In this document: piece after piece, positions 26,521-36,823 of the stretch
Numbering within the stretch: position 1 is the stretch's first letter
How the letters are laid out: each line of letters starts with the position of its first letter
From: Priestia endophytica DSM 13796
GTDB lineage: Bacteria > Bacillota > Bacilli > Bacillales > Bacillaceae_H
Direction: 5' to 3'
NCBI RefSeq assembly: GCF_900115845.1
Contig: NZ_FOXX01000004.1
Coordinates: 293,653-357,652 of the forward strand
Length of the DNA: 64,000 bases
Position numbers and translations under genes: made by a program
Notes under the pieces: model-generated
Database searches by the model: none
Told to the model about the DNA's origin: nothing
The model's input: only the letters and a program-made list of their open reading frames with translations

Positions 26521-28068
26521 ATGGAAAAATTACATGATGTTATTATTGTTGGTGCAGGTCCGGGTGGTCTTCAAGTAGCATTGTCTTTAAAAGAGCTCTC
26601 TGATGAATATAATCAGAAACTAGATTTATTGATGATTGAGTCGGGAAAACAGGCAGGTGCATTCTACACCAAATACCCCGTGCATGGCCAATTAATCAGT
26701 AATAATAAGCTTTATACTGGAAAACCGCCAAAGAGTCGTTTCTCAGAGAGATTTGACTGGAATAGTTTATTAACAAAAGAAAAGAAAATCATGATGAGGA
26801 ATTACAGTCGTGAGTTCTTTCCTCGACGCGAAGCATTAGTAGAAATGTTAAACGATTTGGTAACAGAATATGAATTACAAGTTATGTATAATACAATGTG
26901 GAAAGCGACTCGCAAAACGGAACAGGGGTACTTTGAGGTAGAGACTGACAAAGGAAAACTGTATTGTAAGTTTCTTGTAATTGCAACAGGAATGACCCCA
27001 AATCCTCCACCTATTCCTGGTTTAGAATTTACTACTCCATATCATGAGATGAAAAAGAAAGAGCACTACCGTGATAAACGGGTACTAATCATCGGCAAAG
27101 GGAACAGTGGAATGGAATGCGTACAAGAGATATTAAATGAAGCCAACCTAATTATGGTTGCAAGTCGTCATTCTACCCGACTAGCATATAAAACCCACTA
27201 TGTTGGAGATATTAGAGCAGTTAATTCATTGCTAGTGGATAACTATCAGTTAAAACATCAAGCGGCGTTATTAGATTGTGAAATCCTAAATATTGAGAAA
27301 GTGGATGAAGGCTTTAATGTCACCGTTCACTATAAGCATGCGGAGGATGAAAAAGAGGTGTTATTCTTTAACGAAATCATTGCCGCAACAGGTTTCCGTT
27401 CAAATATAGACCATCTAGTGAAAGATCTTAACCTTAAGATTATTAACAAGAAATATCCTTCTATATCAGGTGTTTTCGAATCAACAGAAGTCTCGAATCT
27501 GTTCTTCGCTGGCACTCAAACCCATGGTTTAGATTATCGAAAAACATCCAGCGGTTTTATACACGGCTTCCGATATAACAGTAAGGTTCTTGCTCATAAA
27601 ATAGCAGATCGGCTAGAATTCCCAATAAAAAATGTCATGATCTCAAACGAAGAAGTTGTTGGACATATCCTGGAAGAACTTACAGAGGCTTCTGATCCTT
27701 ATTTGCAACCAGGATTTATTGTATATGTGATGAAATATGAATCCGGCATGTGGAATATTCATGGTTATCAAACGATTATTGAGTTTGAAAATACACCTTT
27801 GCAAGAGGATGAAGTGTTACTTGCCGCTTCTTTAGAATATGGAGATATTCATAAGTTTGCTGATCCTTTAAATATTCCTCGAGTACCTGGACAACCGCAG
27901 GAGAGTGTCCATATTCACCCTGTGGTCAGAGTACGAAAAGGAGAAAATGCCATCGAGAAATTAGACTTAGAAGAACATTTGGAAAATGAGTTTACGGATT
28001 TGCCAACTTATCATCAACCTTTAGGTGAATTTCTAAAAGCTATGTTAGACACCAAGATTAATATTTAA
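26521..28068 (+). CDS. FAD-dependent oxidoreductase, FOXRED2/monooxygenase-like
   Basis: 515 residues. An N-terminal FAD site (VIIVGAGPGGLQVALSL, residues about 8-24), a second dinucleotide site (RVLIIGKGNSGMECVQEIL, about 189-207), and IIAATGFRSN (about 290-300) follow the layout of flavin-containing monooxygenases and the FOXRED2-like branch. ESGKQAGAFYTKYPVHGQLISNNK is typical of the latter. The last 120 residues, after the FAD region, form an extra domain I do not recognise. It could hydroxylate or oxidise a small amine or sulfur compound. It is co-transcribed with the antiporter and followed by two terminators. Confidence 0.8.
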   Translation: MEKLHDVIIVGAGPGGLQVALSLKELSDEYNQKLDLLMIESGKQAGAFYTKYPVHGQLISNNKLYTGKPPKSRFSERFDWNSLLTKEKKIMMRNYSREFFPRREALVEMLNDLVTEYELQVMYNTMWKATRKTEQGYFEVETDKGKLYCKFLVIATGMTPNPPPIPGLEFTTPYHEMKKKEHYRDKRVLIIGKGNSGMECVQEILNEANLIMVASRHSTRLAYKTHYVGDIRAVNSLLVDNYQLKHQAALLDCEILNIEKVDEGFNVTVHYKHAEDEKEVLFFNEIIAATGFRSNIDHLVKDLNLKIINKKYPSISGVFESTEVSNLFFAGTQTHGLDYRKTSSGFIHGFRYNSKVLAHKIADRLEFPIKNVMISNEEVVGHILEELTEASDPYLQPGFIVYVMKYESGMWNIHGYQTIIEFENTPLQEDEVLLAASLEYGDIHKFADPLNIPRVPGQPQESVHIHPVVRVRKGENAIEKLDLEEHLENEFTDLPTYHQPLGEFLKAMLDTKINI

Positions 28069-28070
28069 AA

Positions 28071-28112
28071 AACAAAGGGTTCGTGGGGCGTTTTCCCTAC
28101 CGAACCCTTTTG
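28071..28112 (+). terminator. Terminator of the antiporter-flavoprotein operon
   Basis: AAAGGGTTCG / CGAACCCTTTT stem with an internal GGGG/CCCT pairing. Confidence 0.8.
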
Positions 28113-28130
28113 CATTCATATAAAAAACAA

Positions 28131-28175
28131 ATCAAACAACCGACTCCTTCATGTACAGGCAATCGGTTGTTTGAT
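28131..28175. terminator. Second hairpin, 13-bp stem
   Basis: ATCAAACAACCGA ... TCGGTTGTTTGAT. It stands about 95 bases after the end of the minus-strand decarboxylase gene and may serve it. Confidence 0.65.
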
Positions 28176-28269
28176 GTCTAAAACAAGGATAAACGAACGA
28201 TTCCCCTAAATGATACGTAGCTCTTCAATTTTATGTTTCATCGTTAAAAGTCGCTTGTTTCCCAGCATA

Positions 28270-29724
28270 TCAAAATTTCGGAATGGAAATTAGATGTTTG
28301 TACGATGTGCTTACTTCCTCTGCCAATGCTTTTATTTTCATCATGATTTGGAGCATTTCTTCTGTTGTTGTCCTTGGGTTGATGGAACAAAGTCGAATAA
28401 CCACTTTCTCTTTCAATTCGGTCGTACTTAACATGGCAAATCCTCTGCGAGTAATTTCTCCCACCAATTTTTTGTTTATTTCATTGATTGTATCTGTTGA
28501 TGCTAATTCACAAGGGATATAACGAAAAGTAACAATTCCTAACTGGGCAGGTGTTACTACCTCCCAATCTTTCGCTTTCCCTAAGAACGTTTCAACTTGT
28601 TCAGCCAACATGATTCCATGATCAATTGCCTGGCGAAAAGCTTCCACTCCAAACACTTTAAAAGACAGCCACACCTTTAACGCCCTAAATCTACGCGAAA
28701 GTTCAATTCCACATTCTCCAAAATTGATTTCTTCTTCTATATTGGTTTCCGAATCCTTAATATACTCTGGGATCATACGAAATGTTTTGCTTAAGTATTG
28801 GTTGTTTCTAATGAGTACACAGCCCACATCATAAGGCTGAAAAAGCCATTTATGAGGATCCAACGTCAAGGAATCGACACGATGAATTCCTAGAAGCAAA
28901 GCACTTCCTTTTTCACTGAGAATTGCCGGGGCACCATAGGCTCCATCCGCATGTAGCCATACATCTTCGTCATTACAAAGATCAGCCAACTCATTGAGGG
29001 AATCAACCACTCCACAATTAGTTGTTCCAGCATTAGCAATGACACAGAATGGTTTTTTCCCCTTTGTTCGATCTTCTTTTAGTTGCTTTTTCAAAGCACT
29101 GACTGAAATTCGTAAATGTTCATCCGTTTCGATTCGGCAAATTTGATGGTGTTTGAAACCCAATACTTTTAGTGCCCGATTCACAGAAAAATGAGTTTGG
29201 TCGGAAAAATAAACAACCGCATTTTCTATGTCATTATTAAGCTTGACCTGCCTAGCTACAGTAAGCGCGGTCAAATTAGCCATGGAACCTCCGCTTACAA
29301 ATAGCCCTTCAGCCGAATCAGGGAACCCTAACATCGATTTTAACCAATTGATTGTCGTTAATTCGATTTGCTCAGCACCTGCGCCTGCTATCCAAGCTGT
29401 CGGAAATACATTAAATCCACTTGCTAAAAAATCTGCTACTACTCCAACATAATTGCTGGGCCCTGGTACAAAAGCCAAAAAATGAGGATGATCCACATGG
29501 GTAATCTGATTAAACACGTTCCTAGTAAGAAAATGAAGGAGCTCTTTCGGATCGGCTCCGTTTTCTGGGATTGATTCTGTCAGCTTGTTTCTGAGAATAT
29601 CACTATCAATTGCTTCAGATACTGGTTTACTTTTCAAATGATTCATATGGTCAATGATTAAATCAACCGCTTGATATCCTAACTGACGCATCTTTTCAGC
29701 TGATAACTGCAAGTTTTCCGACAC
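28270..29724 (-). CDS. PLP-dependent aromatic-L-amino-acid decarboxylase-like enzyme
   Basis: 484 residues, group II decarboxylase. SGGSMANLTAL (phosphate site), THF with the stacking His (about 178), HADGAYGAP (Asp about 260, pyridine N) and TLDPHKWLFQPYDVG with the PLP lysine (about 292) are all present. Group II enzymes decarboxylate Trp, Tyr, Phe, Dopa or Glu; the sequence lacks obvious glutamate-decarboxylase features. In bacillamide biosynthesis of B. atrophaeus an AADC makes tryptamine for an NRPS of the same layout, so an arylethylamine-supplying role is inferred. Start GTG, 8 bases after AGGAG. It lies 56 bases after the NRPS gene, separated by a terminator. Confidence 0.88.
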   Translation of the reverse strand: MSENLQLSAEKMRQLGYQAVDLIIDHMNHLKSKPVSEAIDSDILRNKLTESIPENGADPKELLHFLTRNVFNQITHVDHPHFLAFVPGPSNYVGVVADFLASGFNVFPTAWIAGAGAEQIELTTINWLKSMLGFPDSAEGLFVSGGSMANLTALTVARQVKLNNDIENAVVYFSDQTHFSVNRALKVLGFKHHQICRIETDEHLRISVSALKKQLKEDRTKGKKPFCVIANAGTTNCGVVDSLNELADLCNDEDVWLHADGAYGAPAILSEKGSALLLGIHRVDSLTLDPHKWLFQPYDVGCVLIRNNQYLSKTFRMIPEYIKDSETNIEEEINFGECGIELSRRFRALKVWLSFKVFGVEAFRQAIDHGIMLAEQVETFLGKAKDWEVVTPAQLGIVTFRYIPCELASTDTINEINKKLVGEITRRGFAMLSTTELKEKVVIRLCSINPRTTTEEMLQIMMKIKALAEEVSTSYKHLISIPKF

Positions 29725-29745
29725 TCATTTCACTCCTATTCAATT

Positions 29746-29774
29746 TTAAAAGGCGAGTTGTTGCTCGCCTTTTC
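29746..29774. terminator. Terminator between NRPS and decarboxylase genes
   Basis: AAAAGGCGAG TTGTTG CTCGCCTTTT, perfect 10-bp stem. It suggests partial or full termination after the NRPS and hence separate or attenuated decarboxylase expression. Confidence 0.8.
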
Positions 29775-29779
29775 ATTTT

Positions 29780-32700
29780 TTATAATTGATAATCGCCGAT
29801 TGTCTGTGTTGGATTATGAACGATCGTTTTGATTAATGTATGGAGGTGATTCAATATTTCCTGTACTTGCTCCGCTTCATAGATATTTTGATCATATCCA
29901 AATTTCATTGTAAGTTTCTCTTCAGGGAAGCATATAATTCCGTACTTCACATGCGGCTCATCAACAACTTCGTAATCTGTAATGGCAAAATTTCTGTTCT
30001 CATTTGAAGAGAAAATAGATGGATTTGTAGGATAGTTTTCAAACACCCAAAGATGGTCGGTCAACTGGTCGGTCAACTCACTTTGTTTTTGGATCTCAAC
30101 AAGAGAATAGTAAGCATACTCATTACATTTCAATGTTTCTTGTTGAACTTTTTGCAGGAGATCCACAAAGGATTGCGTTTCTGCCCAAGCTACTCGGATA
30201 GGCAAAACATTTGTGAACAGACCAAACATATTTTCAATCCCTTCCACCTCAGGAGGTCTGACTGATACCAGATTGGGTAATACTACTTCTTTCGTTCCAT
30301 TGTATTTACCAAGCAATATACCCCATACAGCTAGTAAAGCCGAATTCATGGTTACATGGTGTTGGGTTACAAATGTCCGTAACTGATTGGTTAGATCCTC
30401 ATCTAACGTTAAATCCAGAAATGTAAAGCTTAACCCTTTACTTTGAGTTGGTACCTTCTTTTTTGGAATGCTGATTTTCCGATTGTACCCTGATAAATAA
30501 TCGCGCCAAAAACGGCGTGCTTTCTCATAATCTTGCGCTAAAGTCCAGTCAATGAATGTTTGAAAAGGTTTTACTGGGGGTAATTCCACTTTAGTTCCTG
30601 CATTTTTTGCTTCATAGAGTTGGAATAATTCGTCTAACAAAATACTGACACTCCAACCATCACATAATAGATGATGGGCACTCCAAACTACCTTATATTC
30701 GTTATTCTTTAGTTGAAAGACACAGAGACGGGTCATGAGCTCATCATTATTGAATCCTCGGCCTAAATTTTCACTCATCCACTGGTCTAAGCATACTTGT
30801 TGCTCTTGTCTCGTCATCTCAGTCAAGCTTTGTACCTCTGAAATCATTTGAACATCATGTAACACAGCTTGCCAAGGTTGTTCTTGTTCATCTCGCATAA
30901 TGATCGTTCTTAGAGAATCATGACGATCAACTAATTGTTGAAAACACTGAATAAAGAGATCTACATCCAGTCTCCCCTCAAGTGTCCAAATCGTTTGTTC
31001 AAAATAAGCATTGGTATCGGGTTCAATTACAGCATGTTCATAAATAACTTGCTGGAAGGGCGCCAATGGATAGATTCGTTCTATTTTTAGAGCCGGCATT
31101 TTTTCTTGTATTTTGTTAAGCGTATGTTGATTAAGCTGTTTATCTCTAACATTCAGCGATATAACTTTATTTTCTTTCTTTTTGTTTATATCATCTGTTT
31201 GTAAGTGTGAAGGTCGATCTATTCTCTTAATAGAAGGAAGCATGTCACCGAATACAGGGAAGTCAAATAAACTTTTGGGGTCTAACTGAAATCCTTGGAC
31301 ATAAAGTCGTCCAGAAACTTGAATAGCCTTAATCGAATCGCCACCCAAGGCAAAGAAATGATCATTTACTCCGATTTGGTCTACTTTGAGCACTTCTTGC
31401 CATACACTGATCAATATTTTTTCCATTTCAGTTTTTGGAGCAATATACACCTCATTTTTTTGTTTCTCTGGAGCAGGAAGCGCCTTTCGATCTAATTTTC
31501 CATTAGGAGTCAAAGGTAGTCGCTCCAAATAAACAAAATAAGAAGGAAGCATGTACTCTGGCAAGTGGTCTCGCAAATATTTTCGTAGTTCTGTTGTACT
31601 GATATCCTGCTCAGTTACTACATATGCGACTAAAAATTTTATCTCATTCTCATCTGTCTGGTCAATCACTACAGCTTGGTCTACTTGTTTGTAAGTGAGA
31701 AGGCAATGGGCGATCTCTTCTAACTCTACTCGATATCCCTGAATTTTGACTTGGTAATCATGACGTCCTAAAAATTCAATATACCCCTCGGGATGCATCC
31801 TGCCACAATCCCCTGTCTTATAAATAAGACCAAGGTCTGGATGGGACACAAACACTTCGTTCGTTTTCTGTTCATCATTCAAATATCCTTGGGCAAGGCC
31901 CACTCCCCCAATATATAAATCACCGATCACACCAACTGGGCACATTTTCTTATCGTAGTTCAGTACATAATACGTCTGGTTTGCCAAAGGCATCCCATAT
32001 GGAATGCTGTTCCAGTGTGCTTCCACCTGTTTGACTGGATAATAAATCGACCAAATTGATGCTTCTGTTGCCCCCCCCAGTGAAATTACTTCCGCGATCG
32101 GAAAATGTCGTTTTATTTTTTCTGGTAAAGGAAGTGGAATCCAATCTCCACTAAGTAAGACCAAACGCAAGGAAGCATTTTCAAAATGAGAACCTACCTG
32201 ATCTACTGCCAAATCCATGATTGCAGGGACTGTATTCCAGATCGTAATCCCTCTGCGTTCAACCGTACGGATTAGTTCTTGCATGTCTCTTGGATCACGA
32301 ATCATTACCAACATTGCACCTGTACTTAACGCTCCAAAAATATCGTATACAGACAGGTCAAAACACATGGAGGAGATACCGATAATGCGATCGTCTTCAT
32401 TCACCTGATATTTTTGATTGATATCTTGAATTGTATTTGAAACCGCTTGGTGAGTAATGATAACTCCTTTTGGTTTTCCGGTACTTCCTGAAGTATAGAT
32501 AATATAGGCAATATCTTCCATACCAGCAATGCTAGGCAAATCTTCTGTTGCATATGATGATAAATGTTTCTCTTTATAAAGACCAGGCTCCAACAAAAGT
32601 TTGCACGAGCTATTTTCTAAGATATATGTTTGTCGATCTGGCGGATGATCGGGATCGATAGGTACATAAGCAGCACCCGCTTTTAATATCCCTATCATAT

Positions 32701-35700
32701 TAACAATCGTATCAACCCGTCTCTGTGCCAAAAGACCCACTCTGTCACCTAGACTAATCCCTTGTTCTTGCAAATAGTGAGCAACTTGATTGGAGCGTTG
32801 ATGAAGGTGCAAGTAAGTCAACCACTCTTGTTCAAAGACCACTGCCACTTGATCTGGTGTACGTTTTACTTGGTCTGCAAACAATTGATACAAGGTAGTG
32901 GAAAGTATTTTTTCTGTTGTCTGATTGTACTGCTCAATTAAAGAATGATCCGATTTTTTCACTTGCAAAGAGGTTACGTCTCTTTGTTTCACCAATTGTT
33001 CCAACAAATCGACAAATTGAGAAAACATTGCTTCCATCACATCAACATCAAACAATTCTTCTACATAGTTCCAGCTGATCAATAACTCTCCATTTTTTTC
33101 AATTACCACATTATCCAAATACACTTGTGGAGTCCGAGCATGGATATGGCGGAGAGAGCCAAGCTGCTCCCAAGCAAAAGCACCCGCGCCTGCTAGCATC
33201 GAGGTGAAAACAATTGGCATAACTGCTTTTGGTCTCATTTGGTGATATCGAGTAAAATCTCGAATAAAGCTAACTCCATCATAATGACGATGTTCAAGTC
33301 CATCTAATAAAGTCGATTGAGTTTGCTCCACTCTGGTAAAGAAAGATTGCTCTGGATTCACATCCACGTCCAACAAGATGAGTGACGTGAAATCTCCTAC
33401 AATCTGCTCTACTTCTTCATGAACAGGATAACGGTTAAATACAGTCAAATTAATTGCCAATCGACGTTGATTACTCCAATGTGCCAACACTTCTCCATAT
33501 AACGTACAAAGGAGAGCGGAAGGAGTTACTTCTTTCTCTTGTGCCAGCTTCCGTAACTTCGTCCATTTATCTTTGTCCAAGATCTTAGTAAGTGATTGAA
33601 AGTTAGGGGTAGCAATCTCTTCTGGATCCTTTTTTAACAGTAGAGAAGGAGCAAATGGAAAGTCAGGAAGCTTGTTTGTCCAATAATCTTTTGCTTTTTT
33701 ATATTCTTTGCTTTGTTCCATTTCATCATAGATGAACATGTAATCTTGAAAATCAAAAGAAAGAGATTCCAATCTTTGATCTGGTTTGTGATAATAATGC
33801 AACAAATCATGTCCAATGATGTTCATGCTTGCCCCGTCCATCAATAAAGCATCATATCGAAAACATAACAAATAAGTGTCTTCTTTTAAGAGAAAGGCTT
33901 TCAATTCGAACAAAGGCCATTGCCCCAAAGGAAATACATGGTTGGTCATTCGAGAACGTTCTTCTTGCAATCGAACATTTTGTTTTCCCTCATCTAAACC
34001 AATGAGATTTTCTATTTCAATCTGATAATCAGGAACGTCTTGTAAGATTTGCTGTTTTCCCTCTGGCAAGATCACAGCTCGTAACATAGAATGGCGCTGA
34101 ATTACCTTTTGTAAACTTTGCGAAAGCCGATTGATATCCAATTTTGTTTCATATTCAAAATACGTTTGAGGTGAAATGCCGCTTAATTCAAACTGCGAAT
34201 TACGCCCTAACATGTAAGCTGTCTGAACTTCTGTTAAGGAAAATGGCTTGGACAAATCTTTAACACGGATTGGTATTTTATCTAGGCTTTCTTCTTTCTG
34301 CTCCACTTCTACACAAGAACTAAGTTGAGCAATCGTGGGATATTTAAAAATATCCCTTGTACTTACTTTCAGATGGTCTTTTCCTAATAAGTTGATAATC
34401 TGTAGTGCCTTAATCGACTCTCCTCCTAAGGCAAAAAAGTGATCATGAATACCGATCCGCTCGATCTCCATCACTTTTTCCCATGCTTGCACCAATTTCT
34501 GTTCGATTTGATTTCGTGGGGGGACATATGGGATGGAGATTTGATCTATTTGAGTTAAATCCACCAATCTTTTTCGATCCACTTTCCCATTTGGAGTCAG
34601 TGGAATCTCTTTTACCTGAATTATTTTTTCGGGAATCATAAATTCAGGCAATTTATTGCTTAGATATTTTCTGAGCTCTTCAAAAGGGATCTTCTTATCC
34701 GATCCATAGTAAGCAGCTAACGATTTTCTGTTTCCATCTACCTGATCAACAACAATAGCTTGGCCTATCTCTGGATGCCTCTTTAGCTCAGCCTCGATTT
34801 CCCCTAATTCAATCCGATATCCCCTTATTTTCACCTGATGATCCATTCGACCGAGATATTCAAGTTCTCCATTAGGTAGCCATCGGACGAGATCACCAGT
34901 ACGATACATCATTTCTCCCGCCACAAAAGGATTCGGAACAAATTTTTCATCTGTCAATTTAGATTTACCAAGATAACCCCGAGCTACCGCCGCTCCAGAA
35001 ATACAGAGCTCTCCCGGTATTCCCCAAGGTTTCATTTGACTATATTTATTCAATACATAAGAATAATAATTGGGATTAGGTTTCCCAATCGTCACTTCTT
35101 TGGCAGTACTCAAATCTTTTACTGCTGCACAAATGGTTGTTTCTGTCGGACCATAGATATTTAAAATTTGCGCTTTGCTGATGCTTCGAATTTTTTCAAT
35201 CAAATCAATTGAAAATGCTTCTCCTGCTAACAAAATGAACTTTAAATCTCTTAGAAACTCTGCTCCTTCTGGATCACTCAAAATCAATTCCATTCGCGAT
35301 GGGGTCGATTCCCATAAATCCACCTTATGTTCTTTGACCAAATGAGCCAATTCTTTTGTTACAAACTGTCCCTCTGTAGCAATGACTACCTTCGAGCCTT
35401 GAGTTAAAGGGACACATATTTCTAACAGAGATATATCAAAAGAGACGCTAGCAAGAAACAGGAACGACTGATTATCTTTTAGCTTTTCACTCATAATGCT
35501 TAAGAAATGGACGAGGGATCTCTGTTCCACCATTACGCCTTTTGGATTTCCTGTTGATCCTGATGTGTAAATAACATAAGCCAGATCATTAGGTTCACTT
35601 TCCCGATTTAGATTGCTTTCTTCACCCTGGAAGAGATGTTCCTCATCAAGATACAATACCTCACCAGCAAATTGAGGCAATTCTTTCTCTGTTCGCTTGC

Positions 35701-36823
35701 TTAGTAACCATTTTGCTTGACTATCTTGTAACATATATTCAATTCGTTCATTTGGATAGTAAGGATCAATTGGTAGATAAGCCCCTCTAGCTTTTAAAAT
35801 CCCCATCATGCCAATGATCATTTCCACTGATCGATCTACCATAACTCCAATAATACTTTCTTTGGATACCCCCTTACTTTGAAGAACAGAAGCCAATTGA
35901 TTTGCTTTCTTATTCAATTCTCTATATGTCAAAGATTGATTATTACAAACAACAGCAATTTGATCTGGGGTTTTCAACACTTGCTTCTCAAACAAATCCT
36001 GAAATGTTTGAGACAAGTTTATACCCAGCTGAACTTGATTAAATCCTTCTAGCAACTCTTTTTCTTCTTCCGAAATGATACAGATATCTTTCACAGCCAG
36101 ATCAGGGTTTCTCAACACTTGCTTTAAAACATAAAGATAAGATTTAACAAACTGTTGCAAAGGAAAAAGAGAATGAGACTTGCAAGAAATTTGAAATTCA
36201 AATTCATTATGTTTTTCATTCCATTTTCTTTGTATCCAGATGGCTAATTCATCCTCTAAGCATTCTTCTAGTGAATTTTTATTATGTAATCCTTCCATTC
36301 CCAAAACGATTTGAAATGGAGTTGAATAGAGCTTCGCTAATAATTCAGAGAGTGGATAATGCTGATTTTCATAACCAAGTAAAGTCGTTTGTTGGACCTG
36401 CTCCACTACTTGCTTAAAGGAGTGAAGGGGATGGATTTCAGTTCCTATAGGAAGCAAATCATTCAGCTTCTCTCTTTGTTCATGATCTTTTTCGATTACA
36501 GGAACCCCAATTATGCTCCTTTCTTGGTCTGTATAATGTACCAAGCAAACCCTTAAAGCAGCCTGTAACCAGTTAAATAAAAATAAATCCTGTGACTTAC
36601 TTACTTTTTGTAAACTTTGACTAAACTCTGCATCCATTATGACTTGAACATGGTCGCATAGATTGTCTTTATTCATTTGATAACCACTATTAAATAACGA
36701 AAAATCAGGTACATCAGAAGATAATTGCTCTTTCCAAAACGATTCTGCCCCTTTATACTCATGAATCGAACTCAGATCTTTGATATACATTCTTATCTTC
36801 ATCCCCTTAACGTTAATTTCCAT
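29780..36823 (-). CDS. Dimodular NRPS: (partial C)-A1-PCP-Cy-A2-PCP-C, cysteine heterocyclising
   Basis: 2,347 residues, about 270 kDa. Domains: residues 1-262, C-terminal half of a condensation domain without HHxxxDG; A1 about 270-760 (YTSGSTGNPKG 419-429); PCP1, Ser803 in GGESIKA; Cy about 855-1300 with D991, D996, S999 (DALLMDGAS); A2 about 1308-1785 (YTSGSTGKPKG); PCP2, Ser1830 in GGDSIKA; terminal C about 1905-2347 with HHLLCDG at 2050-2056. No thioesterase or reductase. A2 binding-pocket residues D1489, L1490, Y1493, N1530, L1556, S1558, L1582, I1590, W1591, K1776 equal the known cysteine code DLYNLSLIWK. A1 residues D463, I464, L467, E505, L531, A533, I556, I564, C565, K747 give DILELAIICK, which I cannot assign. 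The predicted product is an X-thiazoline handed by the last C domain to an amine. The first ATG directly follows the stop of the dehydrogenase gene (TAGATG), so translation is coupled. Confidence 0.95.
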   Translation of the reverse strand: MEINVKGMKIRMYIKDLSSIHEYKGAESFWKEQLSSDVPDFSLFNSGYQMNKDNLCDHVQVIMDAEFSQSLQKVSKSQDLFLFNWLQAALRVCLVHYTDQERSIIGVPVIEKDHEQREKLNDLLPIGTEIHPLHSFKQVVEQVQQTTLLGYENQHYPLSELLAKLYSTPFQIVLGMEGLHNKNSLEECLEDELAIWIQRKWNEKHNEFEFQISCKSHSLFPLQQFVKSYLYVLKQVLRNPDLAVKDICIISEEEKELLEGFNQVQLGINLSQTFQDLFEKQVLKTPDQIAVVCNNQSLTYRELNKKANQLASVLQSKGVSKESIIGVMVDRSVEMIIGMMGILKARGAYLPIDPYYPNERIEYMLQDSQAKWLLSKRTEKELPQFAGEVLYLDEEHLFQGEESNLNRESEPNDLAYVIYTSGSTGNPKGVMVEQRSLVHFLSIMSEKLKDNQSFLFLASVSFDISLLEICVPLTQGSKVVIATEGQFVTKELAHLVKEHKVDLWESTPSRMELILSDPEGAEFLRDLKFILLAGEAFSIDLIEKIRSISKAQILNIYGPTETTICAAVKDLSTAKEVTIGKPNPNYYSYVLNKYSQMKPWGIPGELCISGAAVARGYLGKSKLTDEKFVPNPFVAGEMMYRTGDLVRWLPNGELEYLGRMDHQVKIRGYRIELGEIEAELKRHPEIGQAIVVDQVDGNRKSLAAYYGSDKKIPFEELRKYLSNKLPEFMIPEKIIQVKEIPLTPNGKVDRKRLVDLTQIDQISIPYVPPRNQIEQKLVQAWEKVMEIERIGIHDHFFALGGESIKALQIINLLGKDHLKVSTRDIFKYPTIAQLSSCVEVEQKEESLDKIPIRVKDLSKPFSLTEVQTAYMLGRNSQFELSGISPQTYFEYETKLDINRLSQSLQKVIQRHSMLRAVILPEGKQQILQDVPDYQIEIENLIGLDEGKQNVRLQEERSRMTNHVFPLGQWPLFELKAFLLKEDTYLLCFRYDALLMDGASMNIIGHDLLHYYHKPDQRLESLSFDFQDYMFIYDEMEQSKEYKKAKDYWTNKLPDFPFAPSLLLKKDPEEIATPNFQSLTKILDKDKWTKLRKLAQEKEVTPSALLCTLYGEVLAHWSNQRRLAINLTVFNRYPVHEEVEQIVGDFTSLILLDVDVNPEQSFFTRVEQTQSTLLDGLEHRHYDGVSFIRDFTRYHQMRPKAVMPIVFTSMLAGAGAFAWEQLGSLRHIHARTPQVYLDNVVIEKNGELLISWNYVEELFDVDVMEAMFSQFVDLLEQLVKQRDVTSLQVKKSDHSLIEQYNQTTEKILSTTLYQLFADQVKRTPDQVAVVFEQEWLTYLHLHQRSNQVAHYLQEQGISLGDRVGLLAQRRVDTIVNMIGILKAGAAYVPIDPDHPPDRQTYILENSSCKLLLEPGLYKEKHLSSYATEDLPSIAGMEDIAYIIYTSGSTGKPKGVIITHQAVSNTIQDINQKYQVNEDDRIIGISSMCFDLSVYDIFGALSTGAMLVMIRDPRDMQELIRTVERRGITIWNTVPAIMDLAVDQVGSHFENASLRLVLLSGDWIPLPLPEKIKRHFPIAEVISLGGATEASIWSIYYPVKQVEAHWNSIPYGMPLANQTYYVLNYDKKMCPVGVIGDLYIGGVGLAQGYLNDEQKTNEVFVSHPDLGLIYKTGDCGRMHPEGYIEFLGRHDYQVKIQGYRVELEEIAHCLLTYKQVDQAVVIDQTDENEIKFLVAYVVTEQDISTTELRKYLRDHLPEYMLPSYFVYLERLPLTPNGKLDRKALPAPEKQKNEVYIAPKTEMEKILISVWQEVLKVDQIGVNDHFFALGGDSIKAIQVSGRLYVQGFQLDPKSLFDFPVFGDMLPSIKRIDRPSHLQTDDINKKKENKVISLNVRDKQLNQHTLNKIQEKMPALKIERIYPLAPFQQVIYEHAVIEPDTNAYFEQTIWTLEGRLDVDLFIQCFQQLVDRHDSLRTIIMRDEQEQPWQAVLHDVQMISEVQSLTEMTRQEQQVCLDQWMSENLGRGFNNDELMTRLCVFQLKNNEYKVVWSAHHLLCDGWSVSILLDELFQLYEAKNAGTKVELPPVKPFQTFIDWTLAQDYEKARRFWRDYLSGYNRKISIPKKKVPTQSKGLSFTFLDLTLDEDLTNQLRTFVTQHHVTMNSALLAVWGILLGKYNGTKEVVLPNLVSVRPPEVEGIENMFGLFTNVLPIRVAWAETQSFVDLLQKVQQETLKCNEYAYYSLVEIQKQSELTDQLTDHLWVFENYPTNPSIFSSNENRNFAITDYEVVDEPHVKYGIICFPEEKLTMKFGYDQNIYEAEQVQEILNHLHTLIKTIVHNPTQTIGDYQL

